Shown here in pieces: positions 34,147 to 43,283 of a stretch of 64,000 nucleotides of DNA; the stretch's first letter is position 1; the number at the start of each line of letters is the position of its first letter. Source of the stretch: Lutimaribacter degradans (lineage in GTDB: Bacteria > Pseudomonadota > Alphaproteobacteria > Rhodobacterales > Rhodobacteraceae); NCBI RefSeq assembly GCF_023703375.1, contig NZ_JAMQGO010000009.1, positions 62,001-126,000 of the forward strand, given 5' to 3'. The notes beneath the pieces were generated by a model that saw only the letters and a program-made list of their open reading frames with translations, was not told the origin of the DNA and ran no database searches. A program made the position numbers and the translations under genes.

Positions 34147-34542
34147 ATGCCTCACATCACGGTGGATTACTCGGCCAATCTTGAACAGGCCATCGACATG
34201 GCAGCGTTTTGCGACCTTCTGCGTCGCGCGGCGATTGAAACGGGCGTTTTGCCGCTCGCCGGGGTACGGGTTCGGGCGTTCGCTGCCACCCATGTCAGCA
34301 TCGCCGATGGCAACCCCGAACATGCGTTTATAGATATCGCGCTGCGCCTGCGGGGCGGGCGCGACCTGGCCACGCGCAAACGTGCCACCGCGCATATCTT
34401 TGACACGGCGGAAAAATTCCTTGCGCCGATCATGTCGAAACGCCCGATCGCCCTGTCGTTCGAGATGCGCGACATCGACCCCGAACTTTCCCCCAAGACC
34501 GGCACCATCCGCGACCACCTGCCCGACCACCTGAAAGGCTGA
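34147..34542 (+). CDS. hpaF: 5-carboxymethyl-2-hydroxymuconate delta-isomerase
   Basis: 131 residues starting MPHITVDYSANLEQ; Pro2 would be the catalytic base of this tautomerase-superfamily enzyme, which fixes the start at 34147. Later DGNPEHAFIDIALRLRGGRD and LSFEMRDIDPELSPK are HpcD/HpaF features. It isomerises the diacid from HpaE to the oxo-pentenedioate form used by HpaG. First gene of the plus-strand hpa operon. Confidence 0.9.
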   Translation: MPHITVDYSANLEQAIDMAAFCDLLRRAAIETGVLPLAGVRVRAFAATHVSIADGNPEHAFIDIALRLRGGRDLATRKRATAHIFDTAEKFLAPIMSKRPIALSFEMRDIDPELSPKTGTIRDHLPDHLKG

Positions 34543-34545
34543 TCC

Positions 34546-36057
34546 ATGTCCGATTTGCAAGACAACATGCAGAAACTGCAACCGATCCTCGACAGGGTGC
34601 GCGCCTCGGGCGTCATGAATAGAATTGCTGGGCAGGATCATCCGGCGCAATCGGGCAAAACATTCGCCAATCATTCGCCAGTCGATGAAAGCCACATCTG
34701 CGAGGTGGCGCAATCGGGTTCGGCCGATGTCGACGCGGCGGCCCAGGCCGCCAAGGTTGCCTTTCCCGCCTGGCGCGATTTTCCAGCGGTCGAGCGCAAG
34801 AAAGTGCTTCATGCCATCGCCGATGGCATCGTGGCGCGCGCCGAAGAAATCGCATTGGCCGAATGCTGGGATACGGGGCAGGCCATTCGCTTCATGTCGA
34901 AGGCGGCACTGCGCGGGGCCGAGAACTTTCGCTTTTTCGCTGACCGCGCGCCCGCCGCCCGCGACGGGCAGCATCTGCCATCGCCCACGCTGATGAACAT
35001 AACCACCCGCGTGCCCATTGGCCCGGTAGGCGTCATCACACCGTGGAATACGCCCTTCATGCTGTCGACCTGGAAGATCGCGCCCGCCTTGGCCGCCGGA
35101 TGCACCGTTGTCCACAAGCCGGCCGAGTTCAGCCCCATCACCGCGCGCATCCTGATGGAAATCGCCGAAGAGGCCGGCTTGCCCCCCGGAGTCTGGAACC
35201 TTGTGAACGGCATGGGCGAGGAGGCGGGCAAGGCCCTGACCGAACACCCCGATATCCGCGCCATCGCCTTTGTCGGCGAATCGAAAACCGGCAGCATGAT
35301 AATGAAACAAGGCGCCGACACGCTGAAACGGGTGCATTTCGAGCTGGGCGGGAAGAACCCGGTGATCGTGTTCGACGACGCCGACCTGGAGCGCGCGCTG
35401 GATGCGGCGATCTTCATGATCTACTCGCTCAATGGTGAGCGCTGCACCTCGTCCTCGCGGCTGCTGGTGCAAGACAGTATCGCACCTGAATTTATCGCCA
35501 GGCTGACGGAGCGGGTAAACAATATCCGCGTGGGCCATCCGCTGGACCCGCAAACCGAGGTCGGTCCGCTGATTCACAAGGTGCATTTCGACAAGGTGTG
35601 CAGCTATTTCGACGTGGCGCGGCAGGACGGCGCCACCATAGCCGCAGGGGGCGCGGCACTGGATCAACCGGGCCACTACGTGCGCCCAACCCTGTTCACC
35701 CAGGCCAGAAACGACATGCGGATCGCGCAAGAGGAAATATTCGGCCCCGTTCTGACGGTCATTCCCTTTGCCACCGAGGAAGAGGCGCTGCATGTCGCCA
35801 ATGACGTGGCCTATGGGCTGACCGGCTATGTCTGGACGAATGACCTGACCCGCGCGCTGCGCTTTACCAATGCGCTTGAGGCCGGGATGATCTGGGTGAA
35901 CAGTGAAAACGTCCGGCATCTGCCCACGCCCTTTGGCGGGGTCAAGGCATCGGGCATCGGCCGCGACGGCGGAGACTGGTCGTTCGAGTTCTACATGGAA
36001 CAAAAGCACGTAGGCTTTGCCACCGGCCCGCACAAGATCGCGCGACTGGGTGTATGA
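34546..36057 (+). CDS. hpaE: 5-carboxymethyl-2-hydroxymuconate semialdehyde dehydrogenase
   Basis: 503-residue ALDH with PVGVITPWNTPFMLSTWKIAP, VHFELGGKNPVIVFDDADLE (Glu base) and GERCTSSSRLLVQ (catalytic Cys). The C-terminal DGGDWSFEFYMEQKHVGFATG and the N-terminal repeated HSPVDESHICEVAQ fit HpaE. It oxidises the ring-cleavage semialdehyde with NAD. Starts 3 bp after hpaF. Confidence 0.93.
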   Translation: MSDLQDNMQKLQPILDRVRASGVMNRIAGQDHPAQSGKTFANHSPVDESHICEVAQSGSADVDAAAQAAKVAFPAWRDFPAVERKKVLHAIADGIVARAEEIALAECWDTGQAIRFMSKAALRGAENFRFFADRAPAARDGQHLPSPTLMNITTRVPIGPVGVITPWNTPFMLSTWKIAPALAAGCTVVHKPAEFSPITARILMEIAEEAGLPPGVWNLVNGMGEEAGKALTEHPDIRAIAFVGESKTGSMIMKQGADTLKRVHFELGGKNPVIVFDDADLERALDAAIFMIYSLNGERCTSSSRLLVQDSIAPEFIARLTERVNNIRVGHPLDPQTEVGPLIHKVHFDKVCSYFDVARQDGATIAAGGAALDQPGHYVRPTLFTQARNDMRIAQEEIFGPVLTVIPFATEEEALHVANDVAYGLTGYVWTNDLTRALRFTNALEAGMIWVNSENVRHLPTPFGGVKASGIGRDGGDWSFEFYMEQKHVGFATGPHKIARLGV

Positions 36058-36114
36058 TGTTTTTGCGTCTTGCCCATCCCGCCCCGAAAGCACCTGATCC
36101 GAGAGGAGCATGTC

Positions 36115-37095
36115 ATGCCCGTTCCTGCCCCCAACCTGTACCCGCCCTTCAACATCGTGCGGCTTTCGCATGTTGAACTGGTCGTCACCGACCTGGCCAA
36201 ATCGCGCGCGTTTTATGTCGATACGCTGGGCCTGCAAGTGACAGACGAGGACAGCGAGGCGATCTATCTTCGCGCGATGGAAGAGCGCGGCCACCACTGC
36301 ATCGTGCTGCGCAAGGGCCAAACCGCGCAGGCCCGCGACCTGGGGTTCAAGCTGTATGATGATGCATCGCTTGACGCGGCCGAGGCATTTTTCAGGGAAA
36401 AGGGCCTGCCCGTCGAATGGGTAGACCGGCCTTACCAGTCGCGCACCTTCCGCACGCGCGACCCGCATGGAATTCCGCTGGAATTCTACGTCAAGATGGA
36501 TCGCTTGCCGCCCATTCACCAGCAATACGCGCTCTATCGCGGGGTCAAGCCGCTGCGCATCGATCATTTCAACGTGTTTTCGCCCGATGTCGATGAAAGC
36601 GTGGCGTTCTATAACGACCTGGGGTTCCGCGTCACCGAGTATACCGAGGACGAGGAAACCGGCCGCCTGTGGGCCGCCTGGACTCATCGAAAGGGCGGTG
36701 TGCACGATATCGCTTTTACCAACGGCACCGGCCCGCGCCTGCATCACACCGCGTTCTGGGTGCCGACACCGCTTAATATCATCGACCTGCTCGACCTGAT
36801 GGCCACCACTGGCTGGGTGGACAACATCGAACGCGGGCCGGGCCGCCACGGCATCTCCAACGCGTTCTTCCTTTACGTGCGAGACCCGGATGGCCACCGG
36901 ATCGAGATCTACTGCTCGGACTACCAGACTGTCGACCCCGACCTAGAACCGATCAAATGGGATCTGAAAGACCCGCAACGCCAGACCTTGTGGGGCGCGC
37001 CCGCCCCGCGTAGCTGGTTCGAGGAAGGCTCGCTGTTCGAGGGCATCACGCCGCGCGCGTCGGCCCTTGCCGCGCAACCGATCATCGCCCCATAA
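36115..37095 (+). CDS. hpaD: 3,4-dihydroxyphenylacetate 2,3-dioxygenase
   Basis: 326-residue extradiol dioxygenase of the vicinal oxygen chelate fold, two tandem domains: FNIVRLSHVELVVTDLAKSR (first) and LRIDHFNVFSPDVDES with LHHTAFWVPT and HRIEIYCSDYQT (second), which carry the His-His-Glu metal site. It opens homoprotocatechuate at the 2,3-bond. GAGAGGAG precedes ATG 36115; an in-frame ATG at 36070 lacks such a site. Confidence 0.92.
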   Translation: MPVPAPNLYPPFNIVRLSHVELVVTDLAKSRAFYVDTLGLQVTDEDSEAIYLRAMEERGHHCIVLRKGQTAQARDLGFKLYDDASLDAAEAFFREKGLPVEWVDRPYQSRTFRTRDPHGIPLEFYVKMDRLPPIHQQYALYRGVKPLRIDHFNVFSPDVDESVAFYNDLGFRVTEYTEDEETGRLWAAWTHRKGGVHDIAFTNGTGPRLHHTAFWVPTPLNIIDLLDLMATTGWVDNIERGPGRHGISNAFFLYVRDPDGHRIEIYCSDYQTVDPDLEPIKWDLKDPQRQTLWGAPAPRSWFEEGSLFEGITPRASALAAQPIIAP

Positions 37096-37107
37096 GGAGT
37101 TATACCG

Positions 37108-37425
37108 ATGTGCAACGATACCGGCCCGGAACAGACCGCCACCGCGGATATCCTGATCGAGAACGACAGGGTGCGCGTCACCCGCTGGTCATTCGCCGCG
37201 AAGGGGGATCGTACCGGGTGGCACCGGCACGAACATGATTACGTGGTGGTGCCGGAATTCGACGGAGAGTTGCATATCGACCTGCCGGGCGGAGACCAGA
37301 TGACCGCCGCCCTGCAAACCGGCGCCCCCTATTACCGCCCGCTCGGCACCGAGCATGACGTGATCAGCGGGAACGACTTTGCCTGCTCGTTCATCGAAAT
37401 CGAAATGCTGGACAAGAAGGGGTGA
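37108..37425 (+). CDS. Cupin-domain protein in hpa operon
   Basis: 105 residues, one small cupin barrel: TGWHRHEHDYVVVPEFDGEL provides two His of a metal site, and PYYRPLGTEHDVISG the second motif. Not one of the classical hpa genes. Its position between hpaD and hpaG, with stop overlapping the GTG before hpaG, suggests a role such as metal-dependent isomerisation or repair of a pathway intermediate; the function is unknown. Confidence 0.78.
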   Translation: MCNDTGPEQTATADILIENDRVRVTRWSFAAKGDRTGWHRHEHDYVVVPEFDGELHIDLPGGDQMTAALQTGAPYYRPLGTEHDVISGNDFACSFIEIEMLDKKG

Positions 37426-37427
37426 GC

Positions 37428-38288
37428 ATGACGCGCATTGCAACCGTGGAAACCGATGAGGGCACGCTTTACGGCGCGATCACCAACGACGGCTTCGTGG
37501 CCCTGTCGCCCGACCACCCCGAATGGCCCACGCTGCGCGAGTTGATCGCGGCCGACGCCCTGGCCCGCCTGGCCGACGAGGCGCAGGGCCGCGCGCCCAC
37601 GCATACGCCCAACGAGTATCGCTATCTGCCGCCGATCCCTGCACCGGAAAAGATCATCTGCGTCGGCGTGAATTTTCCCGACCGCAACGCCGAATACAAG
37701 GATGGCAGCGACCAGCCGAAATTCATGTCGTTATTCCCGCGCTTTCCACGCAGCTTTACCGGCCATGACCGCCCGCTGATACGCCCGCCGGAAAACCATA
37801 CGCTGGATTACGAAGGCGAGGTCGCCATCATCATCGGCAAGGGCGGGCGCCGCATCGCGGCCGAGAATGCGTATGACCATATCGCCGCCCTGACACTGGC
37901 CAACGAAGGCACCATTCGTGATTGGGTGCGCCACGCCAAGTTCAACGTCACGCAAGGCAAGAACTGGGACAGTTCCGGCGCCCTTGGCCCGTGGCTGGTG
38001 CCCTTCACCGACGCCGCGCAGCTTGACGATGCGCGCATCGTCACCCGCGTGAACGGCGAGGTGCGGCAGGATGATACGCTGGACCGCATGATGTTTCCGG
38101 TACGCCAGGAGATCGCCTACATCAGCACCTTTACCACGCTGGTGCCCGGCGACATTATCATCACGGGCACTCCAACCGGCGCGGGTGCGCGGTTCGATCC
38201 GCCGCGCTACCTGCAACCCGGTGACGTGGTCGAGGTCGAGGCCACCGGCATAGGCACCCTGCGCAACACGGTCGAGGACGAGGCATGA
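37428..38288 (+). CDS. hpaG: FAH-family decarboxylase/isomerase, HpaG-like
   Basis: 286 residues with one fumarylacetoacetate hydrolase-family catalytic domain: KIICVGVNFPDRNAEYK, HTLDYEGEVAIIIGKGGR (metal Glu) and GDIIITGTPTGAGARFDPP. In the pathway it decarboxylates the oxo-pentene-tricarboxylate; enterobacterial HpaG has two such domains, so this is a single-domain form with a short extra N-terminus. ATG 37428 is chosen over GTG 37422 because GAAGGGG lies six bases upstream. hpaH overlaps its stop. Confidence 0.82.
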   Translation: MTRIATVETDEGTLYGAITNDGFVALSPDHPEWPTLRELIAADALARLADEAQGRAPTHTPNEYRYLPPIPAPEKIICVGVNFPDRNAEYKDGSDQPKFMSLFPRFPRSFTGHDRPLIRPPENHTLDYEGEVAIIIGKGGRRIAAENAYDHIAALTLANEGTIRDWVRHAKFNVTQGKNWDSSGALGPWLVPFTDAAQLDDARIVTRVNGEVRQDDTLDRMMFPVRQEIAYISTFTTLVPGDIIITGTPTGAGARFDPPRYLQPGDVVEVEATGIGTLRNTVEDEA

Positions 38289-39085
38289 CACCGCTTGAAA
38301 TCGAACAGGCCGCCGAAACCCTGTGGCAGGCCGAACAGACCGGGCAACAATGCCCGATGCTGTCATCGACCTATCCGGGCATGACGATGGACGACGCCTA
38401 TGCCATTCAGGCCGCGCTTATCAACAGGCGGCAACAGGCTGGTCATTCCCTTATTGGATGGAAAATCGGCCTGACCAGCAAGGCGATGCAATACGCGCTG
38501 AATATCGACATTCCAGACAGCGGCGTGTTGATGGATGACATGGCGTTCCCAGACGGTGCAACCGTGCCCGCAGGCCGTTTCATACAGCCGCGCATCGAGG
38601 CCGAGATTGCCTTTGTCATGAAGGCACCGCTGGCCGGCAGCGACGTTTCGCGCAATGACGTTATCGCGGCGACAGACTACGTGGCCCCGTCGATCGAAAT
38701 TCTGGATACGCGCGTGCAACGCAGCGACCCGTCCACCGGCAAGACCCGCGCTATCACCGACACGATCGGTGACAACGCCGCCAATGCGGGCATCGTCATG
38801 GGGCGGCAGCGCCACGCGGTCGATGCGCATGATCTGCGCTGGGTCGGCGCAATTGTCAGCCGCAACAGCGAGGTCGAGGAAACCGGGCTTGGCGCCGGCG
38901 TGCTGAACGACCCCGTTGAAGCGATTATGTGGCTGGCCCGCCGGATGGAGCAATACGGCCAGCGGATCGAAGCGGGGCAGGTCATCCTGTCGGGCAGCTT
39001 CATCCGCCCCGTGGAATGCCCGCCGGGCGCTCGTATCGACGCCGATTTCGGAAACTTTGGCAGCGTGCAAATCGCCTTTGCATGA
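38285..39085 (+). CDS. hpaH: 2-oxo-hept-4-ene-1,7-dioate hydratase
   Basis: 266 residues of the hydratase/decarboxylase branch of the FAH superfamily: GWKIGLTSKAMQYALNI, GRFIQPRIEAEIAFVM with metal Glu residues, YVAPSIEILDTR and ILSGSFIRPVECPPG. Hydrates the HpaG product to the substrate of HpaI. ATGA overlap with hpaG; last gene of the hpa operon, followed by a hairpin. Confidence 0.93.
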   Translation: MTPLEIEQAAETLWQAEQTGQQCPMLSSTYPGMTMDDAYAIQAALINRRQQAGHSLIGWKIGLTSKAMQYALNIDIPDSGVLMDDMAFPDGATVPAGRFIQPRIEAEIAFVMKAPLAGSDVSRNDVIAATDYVAPSIEILDTRVQRSDPSTGKTRAITDTIGDNAANAGIVMGRQRHAVDAHDLRWVGAIVSRNSEVEETGLGAGVLNDPVEAIMWLARRMEQYGQRIEAGQVILSGSFIRPVECPPGARIDADFGNFGSVQIAFA

Positions 39086-39091
39086 TCGTGG

Positions 39092-39128
39092 GAAATCCTT
39101 TTTCAAAGGATTTCGGGAAAAGTTTTCC
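39092..39128 (+). terminator. Double hairpin after hpaH
   Basis: GAAATCCTTT-TTC-AAAGGATTTC (39092-39114) is a perfect 10-bp stem, followed at once by GGAAAA-G-TTTTCC (39116-39128). AT-rich and located between convergent operons; likely ends hpa transcription. Confidence 0.45.
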
Positions 39129-39193
39129 TAGAAACTCTTCCTAGCCGGTCACATGCGGCACAGTTGGCATCATGATCGCGCCTTGTCTAACGC

Positions 39194-40075
39194 CTATGCT
39201 TCGTGGTGCGCCCCGGTTTCACCGATCATCTGCAACAGCGCAGCAGAAAGTGCGCTTTGATCCGAGCACAGGTCCAGAATGACATCGAAATGATTTCGCT
39301 GCGGTATCACCATGTGGCTTACCGGGTGGCCCGCGTCTGACCATGCGCGGGCGTAGGCTTGGGACTGGCGGACAAAGCCCGGCGCCTCATGTTCGGCCAG
39401 GGCCACGACCATCGGGCAGCTTACAGCCGGTACATGGCGCATCGGGCTGGTGGCATCCAGTTCCGCGTCGGTCAGGTTCAGCCACTCTTGCGGATGGCCC
39501 CGTGCGAGGGGCGACAACTCGAACAGGCCACTTATCGGCATCGCGCCGGCAAGCACCTGCTCGGGCAGGTCATGCGCCGCCTGCCATCCATCCGCTGCAA
39601 GGCAGGCCGCCAGATGCCCGCCTGCCGAACTGCCAACGGCGAATATGCGGCGGCGGTCGATGCCCAGGTCTGCTGCGTTGTGCCAGACATACGCCAGTGC
39701 CGCGCGCACTTGGCGAGTGATTTCCGAAAGCGAGACGGCAGGCGCCAAGGTATAATCGGGCACAACCGTTGCCACGCCCCGCGCGGCCAGCATCGGGGCC
39801 ATGAACCGAGAATGCGCGCGCGACAGGGCCCGCCAATATCCGCCATGCACGAAAATGACGGCGGGCCGCCCGTCGCCGCCGGCGCCCAGCACGTCGAGCT
39901 TTTCGCCGCACGGGTCATAGACCACGCCCGCGTGCTCCATGAAAAGGGCTGCCGCCTGATCCGAGAACCGCGAATAATCGGCGATGATGTCCTGGAACGC
40001 GGCTTCGCTGACGGTCGAACGGGCGTTGTAATCCTCGTCGATCTGCGCGCGATCAAGGGTTGCATCAAGCGTCAT
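39194..40075 (-). CDS. Alpha/beta hydrolase (kynurenine-formamidase-like esterase)
   Basis: 293 residues. HGGYWRALSRAHSRF supplies the HGG oxyanion hole, AVGSSAGGHLAACLA the nucleophile elbow GxSxG, and IPQRNHFDVI the catalytic His. The pattern fits the BD-FAE/arylformamidase family of small-ester or formamide hydrolases. Last gene of the minus-strand operon with 3-hydroxyanthranilate dioxygenase; the ATG overlaps the aspartate dehydrogenase stop. A formamide or ester of an anthranilate-type compound is a guess. Confidence 0.8.
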   Translation of the reverse strand: MTLDATLDRAQIDEDYNARSTVSEAAFQDIIADYSRFSDQAAALFMEHAGVVYDPCGEKLDVLGAGGDGRPAVIFVHGGYWRALSRAHSRFMAPMLAARGVATVVPDYTLAPAVSLSEITRQVRAALAYVWHNAADLGIDRRRIFAVGSSAGGHLAACLAADGWQAAHDLPEQVLAGAMPISGLFELSPLARGHPQEWLNLTDAELDATSPMRHVPAVSCPMVVALAEHEAPGFVRQSQAYARAWSDAGHPVSHMVIPQRNHFDVILDLCSDQSALSAALLQMIGETGAHHEA

Positions 40076-40875
40076 ATCACCAGTGTCCTCACGCGGTTTT
40101 CGATAAGCCGGACAATATTCAGCGCGGTCATCGCGCTGGATTTGGGGTTGCCGGGCAGTGGCGCGTTTTCGATATCCATGGTCATGCGGCCGAACGCGCC
40201 CGCCGCCTCGATGCGGTGGGTGTTGGCGGTCGCGCCCGGATCTGCCACCAGCGCAAGCTGCGTGCGATCAAGCCCCAGGCCGGCCAATGACGATATGACG
40301 GCTACGTTGGCATTCTTCGGAAAACGGTCAGCCGCCTCGCGTGCGGTGCCCCGAAAAAAGGTTATCACTTCGGTCAACCCGTGCAGGTCGCACAGCGTTT
40401 CGGCCTCGGTGCCGGCCCAGGCGCCGGCGGGCTTGGTCACGACATGGGTCACGTGATCAAGCCCCATGGTCGCAGCAGCCGCCAAGGCATCGATGCCACC
40501 CAGAGCACCGGGCGGCACCAGGATTTGCGCCCCATTTGCCTGCGCCGTGCCCTGCATCCGCGCCAGCAACGCGTCATCGACAAAGGCCGAGGTCGAAGAC
40601 ACAGCGAAATCGGCCCCTGCCTGCAAAGCCGCCATTCCCCAGGGTTCGACCGAGGCACGGCCTGCCGCCTCGACAACCAGCGTCGCCCCCATTGCGGCCA
40701 GCGCCGCGGGGTCATCGATCAAGGCCGACCCGTCGGGTACTGAACGCGGGCGCGTTGCATCGGACACAGCTACCGCGACGATGCGGGCAGTCGGCAGGCG
40801 GTCGGTCAGCAACCGGACCACCTCGGACCCGATAGCGCCAAGGCCTACCAGGGCAATCCGCTCAGATGCCGACAT
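40072..40875 (-). CDS. L-aspartate dehydrogenase family protein (NadX-like)
   Basis: 267 residues with a Rossmann GLGAIGSEVVRLL start and the DUF108 C-terminal domain: VPPGALGGIDALAAAA, FPKNANVAVISSLAG and NTHRIEAAGAFG. Family members oxidise aspartate to iminoaspartate with NAD(P), a route into NAD synthesis, or act on related amino acids. ATG 40875 overlaps the LivF end by 14 bp. In a catabolic operon it may handle an amino-dicarboxylate made downstream of ring cleavage. Confidence 0.83.
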   Translation of the reverse strand: MSASERIALVGLGAIGSEVVRLLTDRLPTARIVAVAVSDATRPRSVPDGSALIDDPAALAAMGATLVVEAAGRASVEPWGMAALQAGADFAVSSTSAFVDDALLARMQGTAQANGAQILVPPGALGGIDALAAAATMGLDHVTHVVTKPAGAWAGTEAETLCDLHGLTEVITFFRGTAREAADRFPKNANVAVISSLAGLGLDRTQLALVADPGATANTHRIEAAGAFGRMTMDIENAPLPGNPKSSAMTALNIVRLIENRVRTLVI

Positions 40876-41563
40876 AGCCGTGCACTGTATCGGCGTCGCG
40901 CGCCAGGTCGGTGCTGTCGCCCGTCCAGACCACGTTGCCCTTTTCAAGGATGTAATGCCGGTCGGCCAAGCGCTTGAGAACGTTGATATTCTTATCGATC
41001 AACAAGATCGACTGCCCCTGCGCCTTGAGTTGCTCGACCACGTGCCAGATCTCGGCCCGGATCACAGGGGCCAGCCCCTCGGTCGCTTCGTCCAGTATCA
41101 ACAGCTTGGGATTGGTCATCAGCGCGCGCCCCACGGCCAGCATCTGCTGTTCGCCGCCCGACAGGGTGCCGGCCATCTGGCCTGCCCGCTCTTTCATCCG
41201 TGGGAACAGCTCGTAAACCTTGTCCAGCGTCCAGGGATCAGCACGCTTTAGGCGGTTGGCGGCCGTGGCCACCAGGTTTTCGCGTACCGTCAGCGTCGGG
41301 AAAACCTGCCGCCCCTCGGGCACCAACCCGGCCCCCAACCGCGCCACACGCTCGGGCGCGGCGCCGTGGATATCTTGCCCATCAAACACGATCCGGCCAC
41401 CGCGCGGGCCCAGCAGCCCCATGATACTGCGTACCGTGGTGGTCTTGCCCATGCCGTTGCGGCCCATGAGTGTGACCAGTTCACCATCATTGACCTGCAA
41501 GGATACGCCGAACAGCACCTGCGCGTGCCCGTATCCGGCCTGCAACCCGTCGACTGTCAGCAT
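40862..41563 (-). CDS. livF: Branched-chain-type ABC transporter ATPase LivF
   Basis: 233 residues: Walker A GRNGMGKTT, signature LSGGEQQMLAVGRAL, Walker B LLILDEATEGLAP. The ATEGLAP end and absence of the long LivG insert define LivF. Start at ATG 41563, overlapping the livG stop (TGATG). Energises uptake with LivG. Confidence 0.93.
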   Translation of the reverse strand: MLTVDGLQAGYGHAQVLFGVSLQVNDGELVTLMGRNGMGKTTTVRSIMGLLGPRGGRIVFDGQDIHGAAPERVARLGAGLVPEGRQVFPTLTVRENLVATAANRLKRADPWTLDKVYELFPRMKERAGQMAGTLSGGEQQMLAVGRALMTNPKLLILDEATEGLAPVIRAEIWHVVEQLKAQGQSILLIDKNINVLKRLADRHYILEKGNVVWTGDSTDLARDADTVHGYVGI

Positions 41564-42312
41564 CACGCGTCCTCCGTTCCCAGGTACGCCTCGCGGACGC
41601 GGGGGTCGCCGCGCACCTCGTCGGCCGTGCCGGTCATGATGATCTGGCCATAGACCAGCACGCTGATCCGGTCGGCCAACGCAAAGACCGCCTCCATGTC
41701 ATGTTCGACCAGCAGCATCGAGACCTCGCCATGCAGCCCCCTGAGCGTTTCGATCATCTGCCCTGTTTCCACGTGTCCAAGCCCGGCCATCGGCTCGTCC
41801 AGCAGCAAGAGACGCGGCTGGGTAGCCAGCGCCATGATCAGTTCGAGCTGCTTTTTTTCACCATGGCTCAGGTCTGCGACCCTGGCATCGCGCCGGTCAT
41901 CCAGCAGACTTCCCGACAGCAGGTGGGCTGTCTCTTCCCAAACCGATTTACGGCCCGCGACATTGTCAAAGACACGGAAATTCCCACCATCGCGAGCCTG
42001 CACGGCCAGCCCGACATTTTCGCGCACGGTGAACTCTTCAAGCAGGCTGGTCACCTGGAACGTCCGGCCCAACCCCAGGTCGACCCGGTCGGGCGCGGCC
42101 ATGTGGCTGATGTCGCGCCCCGCCAGGTGGATCATGCCGTCATCCTGGCGCAATTCGCCGCAAAGCTGGTTTATCAAGGTCGATTTGCCCGCACCGTTCG
42201 GCCCGATCAGGGCGTGGATCTCGCCGGTATGGACATCCAGAGTGACATTGTCGGTGGCCACCAGCCCGCCAAAGCGTTTCTGCAACCCCTCGATACGCAG
42301 GATCTCGGTCAT
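41563..42312 (-). CDS. livG: Branched-chain-type ABC transporter ATPase LivG
   Basis: 249 residues: Walker A GPNGAGKST, signature LSHGEKKQLELIMAL, Walker B LLLLDEPMAGLG, and the LivG-specific RTFQVTSLLEEFTVRENV segment. Overlaps livM by 4 bp. Confidence 0.93.
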   Translation of the reverse strand: MTEILRIEGLQKRFGGLVATDNVTLDVHTGEIHALIGPNGAGKSTLINQLCGELRQDDGMIHLAGRDISHMAAPDRVDLGLGRTFQVTSLLEEFTVRENVGLAVQARDGGNFRVFDNVAGRKSVWEETAHLLSGSLLDDRRDARVADLSHGEKKQLELIMALATQPRLLLLDEPMAGLGHVETGQMIETLRGLHGEVSMLLVEHDMEAVFALADRISVLVYGQIIMTGTADEVRGDPRVREAYLGTEDA

Positions 42313-43280
42313 TGGCGGCCCCCTCTCAACCGGTCGATCATCCCAAGGATGCCCCCCTTGGTGAAAAGCACCACGAACAACAGGATGATGCCGAGGCCCA
42401 ACTGCCAGTGTTCCGTCCAGTCGGCCAGGTAGAACTCAAGGATAAGGAAGGCCGCCGCGCCAAGGATCGGGCCGAAAAAGGTGCCCAGCCCACCTAGGAT
42501 CACCATGATGATCAACTCGCCTGACTTGGTCCAATGCATCATGTCGGGGCTGGTAAATCGCAGGAAATTGGCCATCAGCGCCCCGGCCAGCCCCGCGCCC
42601 ATACCCGCCAGAACAAAGGCATACAGTTTGTAGCGGAAGGTGGCGATGCCCATCGCCTCCATCCGGCGCTCGTTCTGGCGGATGCCTTTCAGCACCTGCC
42701 CGAAGGACGAGTTCACCACCCGCCACATCCACGCAAAGTAAAGCACCGCGACGACAAGGATCACGTAGTAAACGGTGGTCTTGTCACGCATGTTCAGGCC
42801 CGGCACCTCGTTCGAGCGGCGGATGATGATACCGTCCTCGCCGCCATAGGCGGTGAGCGACACGAACAGGAAGAATATCATCTGCGCAAATGCCAGGGTG
42901 ATCATGATGAACTGAATACCCCCGGTGCGCAGGCTGAGCGCACCGATGACCAAGGCCGCAAAGCCCGACAACAGCATCGCCGCAGGCAAGGTGATCAACA
43001 ACTGGTTGCTGCCCGGAAACAGGCCGAAAATCGGCACCTCGGACATCCAGTGCGAATAGAGGATGCCAACCACGTAGGCCCCCACCCCGAAATAGGCCGC
43101 ATGGCCGAAAGACACCATGCCGCCATACCCCAGGATCAGGTTCAGGCTGGCCGCAGCCATCGCGTATATCAGGATACGCGCCGACAGGGTCTGCAACGCG
43201 TTTTGCCCCAATAGGTCGGCGGCCAAGGGCATCAGCGCGAAAATGGCGAGCAGAACGACGGCCAGGATCAATTTGCGCAT
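42309..43280 (-). CDS. livM: Branched-chain-type ABC permease LivM
   Basis: 323 residues with about nine membrane helices and the LivM pattern LNLILGYGGMVSFGHAAYFG, RTGGIQFIMITLAFAQMIFF and the EAA-like loop GIRQNERRMEAMGI. Starts 3 bp after livH. Confidence 0.92.
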   Translation of the reverse strand: MRKLILAVVLLAIFALMPLAADLLGQNALQTLSARILIYAMAAASLNLILGYGGMVSFGHAAYFGVGAYVVGILYSHWMSEVPIFGLFPGSNQLLITLPAAMLLSGFAALVIGALSLRTGGIQFIMITLAFAQMIFFLFVSLTAYGGEDGIIIRRSNEVPGLNMRDKTTVYYVILVVAVLYFAWMWRVVNSSFGQVLKGIRQNERRMEAMGIATFRYKLYAFVLAGMGAGLAGALMANFLRFTSPDMMHWTKSGELIIMVILGGLGTFFGPILGAAAFLILEFYLADWTEHWQLGLGIILLFVVLFTKGGILGMIDRLRGGRQ

Positions 43281-43283
43281 GGC

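Noticed and set aside
34120..36897. 925-residue open frame on the minus strand
   Set aside because: It is antisense to hpaF, hpaE and hpaD, has no recognisable domain and reflects GC-rich codon bias; the plus-strand genes have full family motifs.
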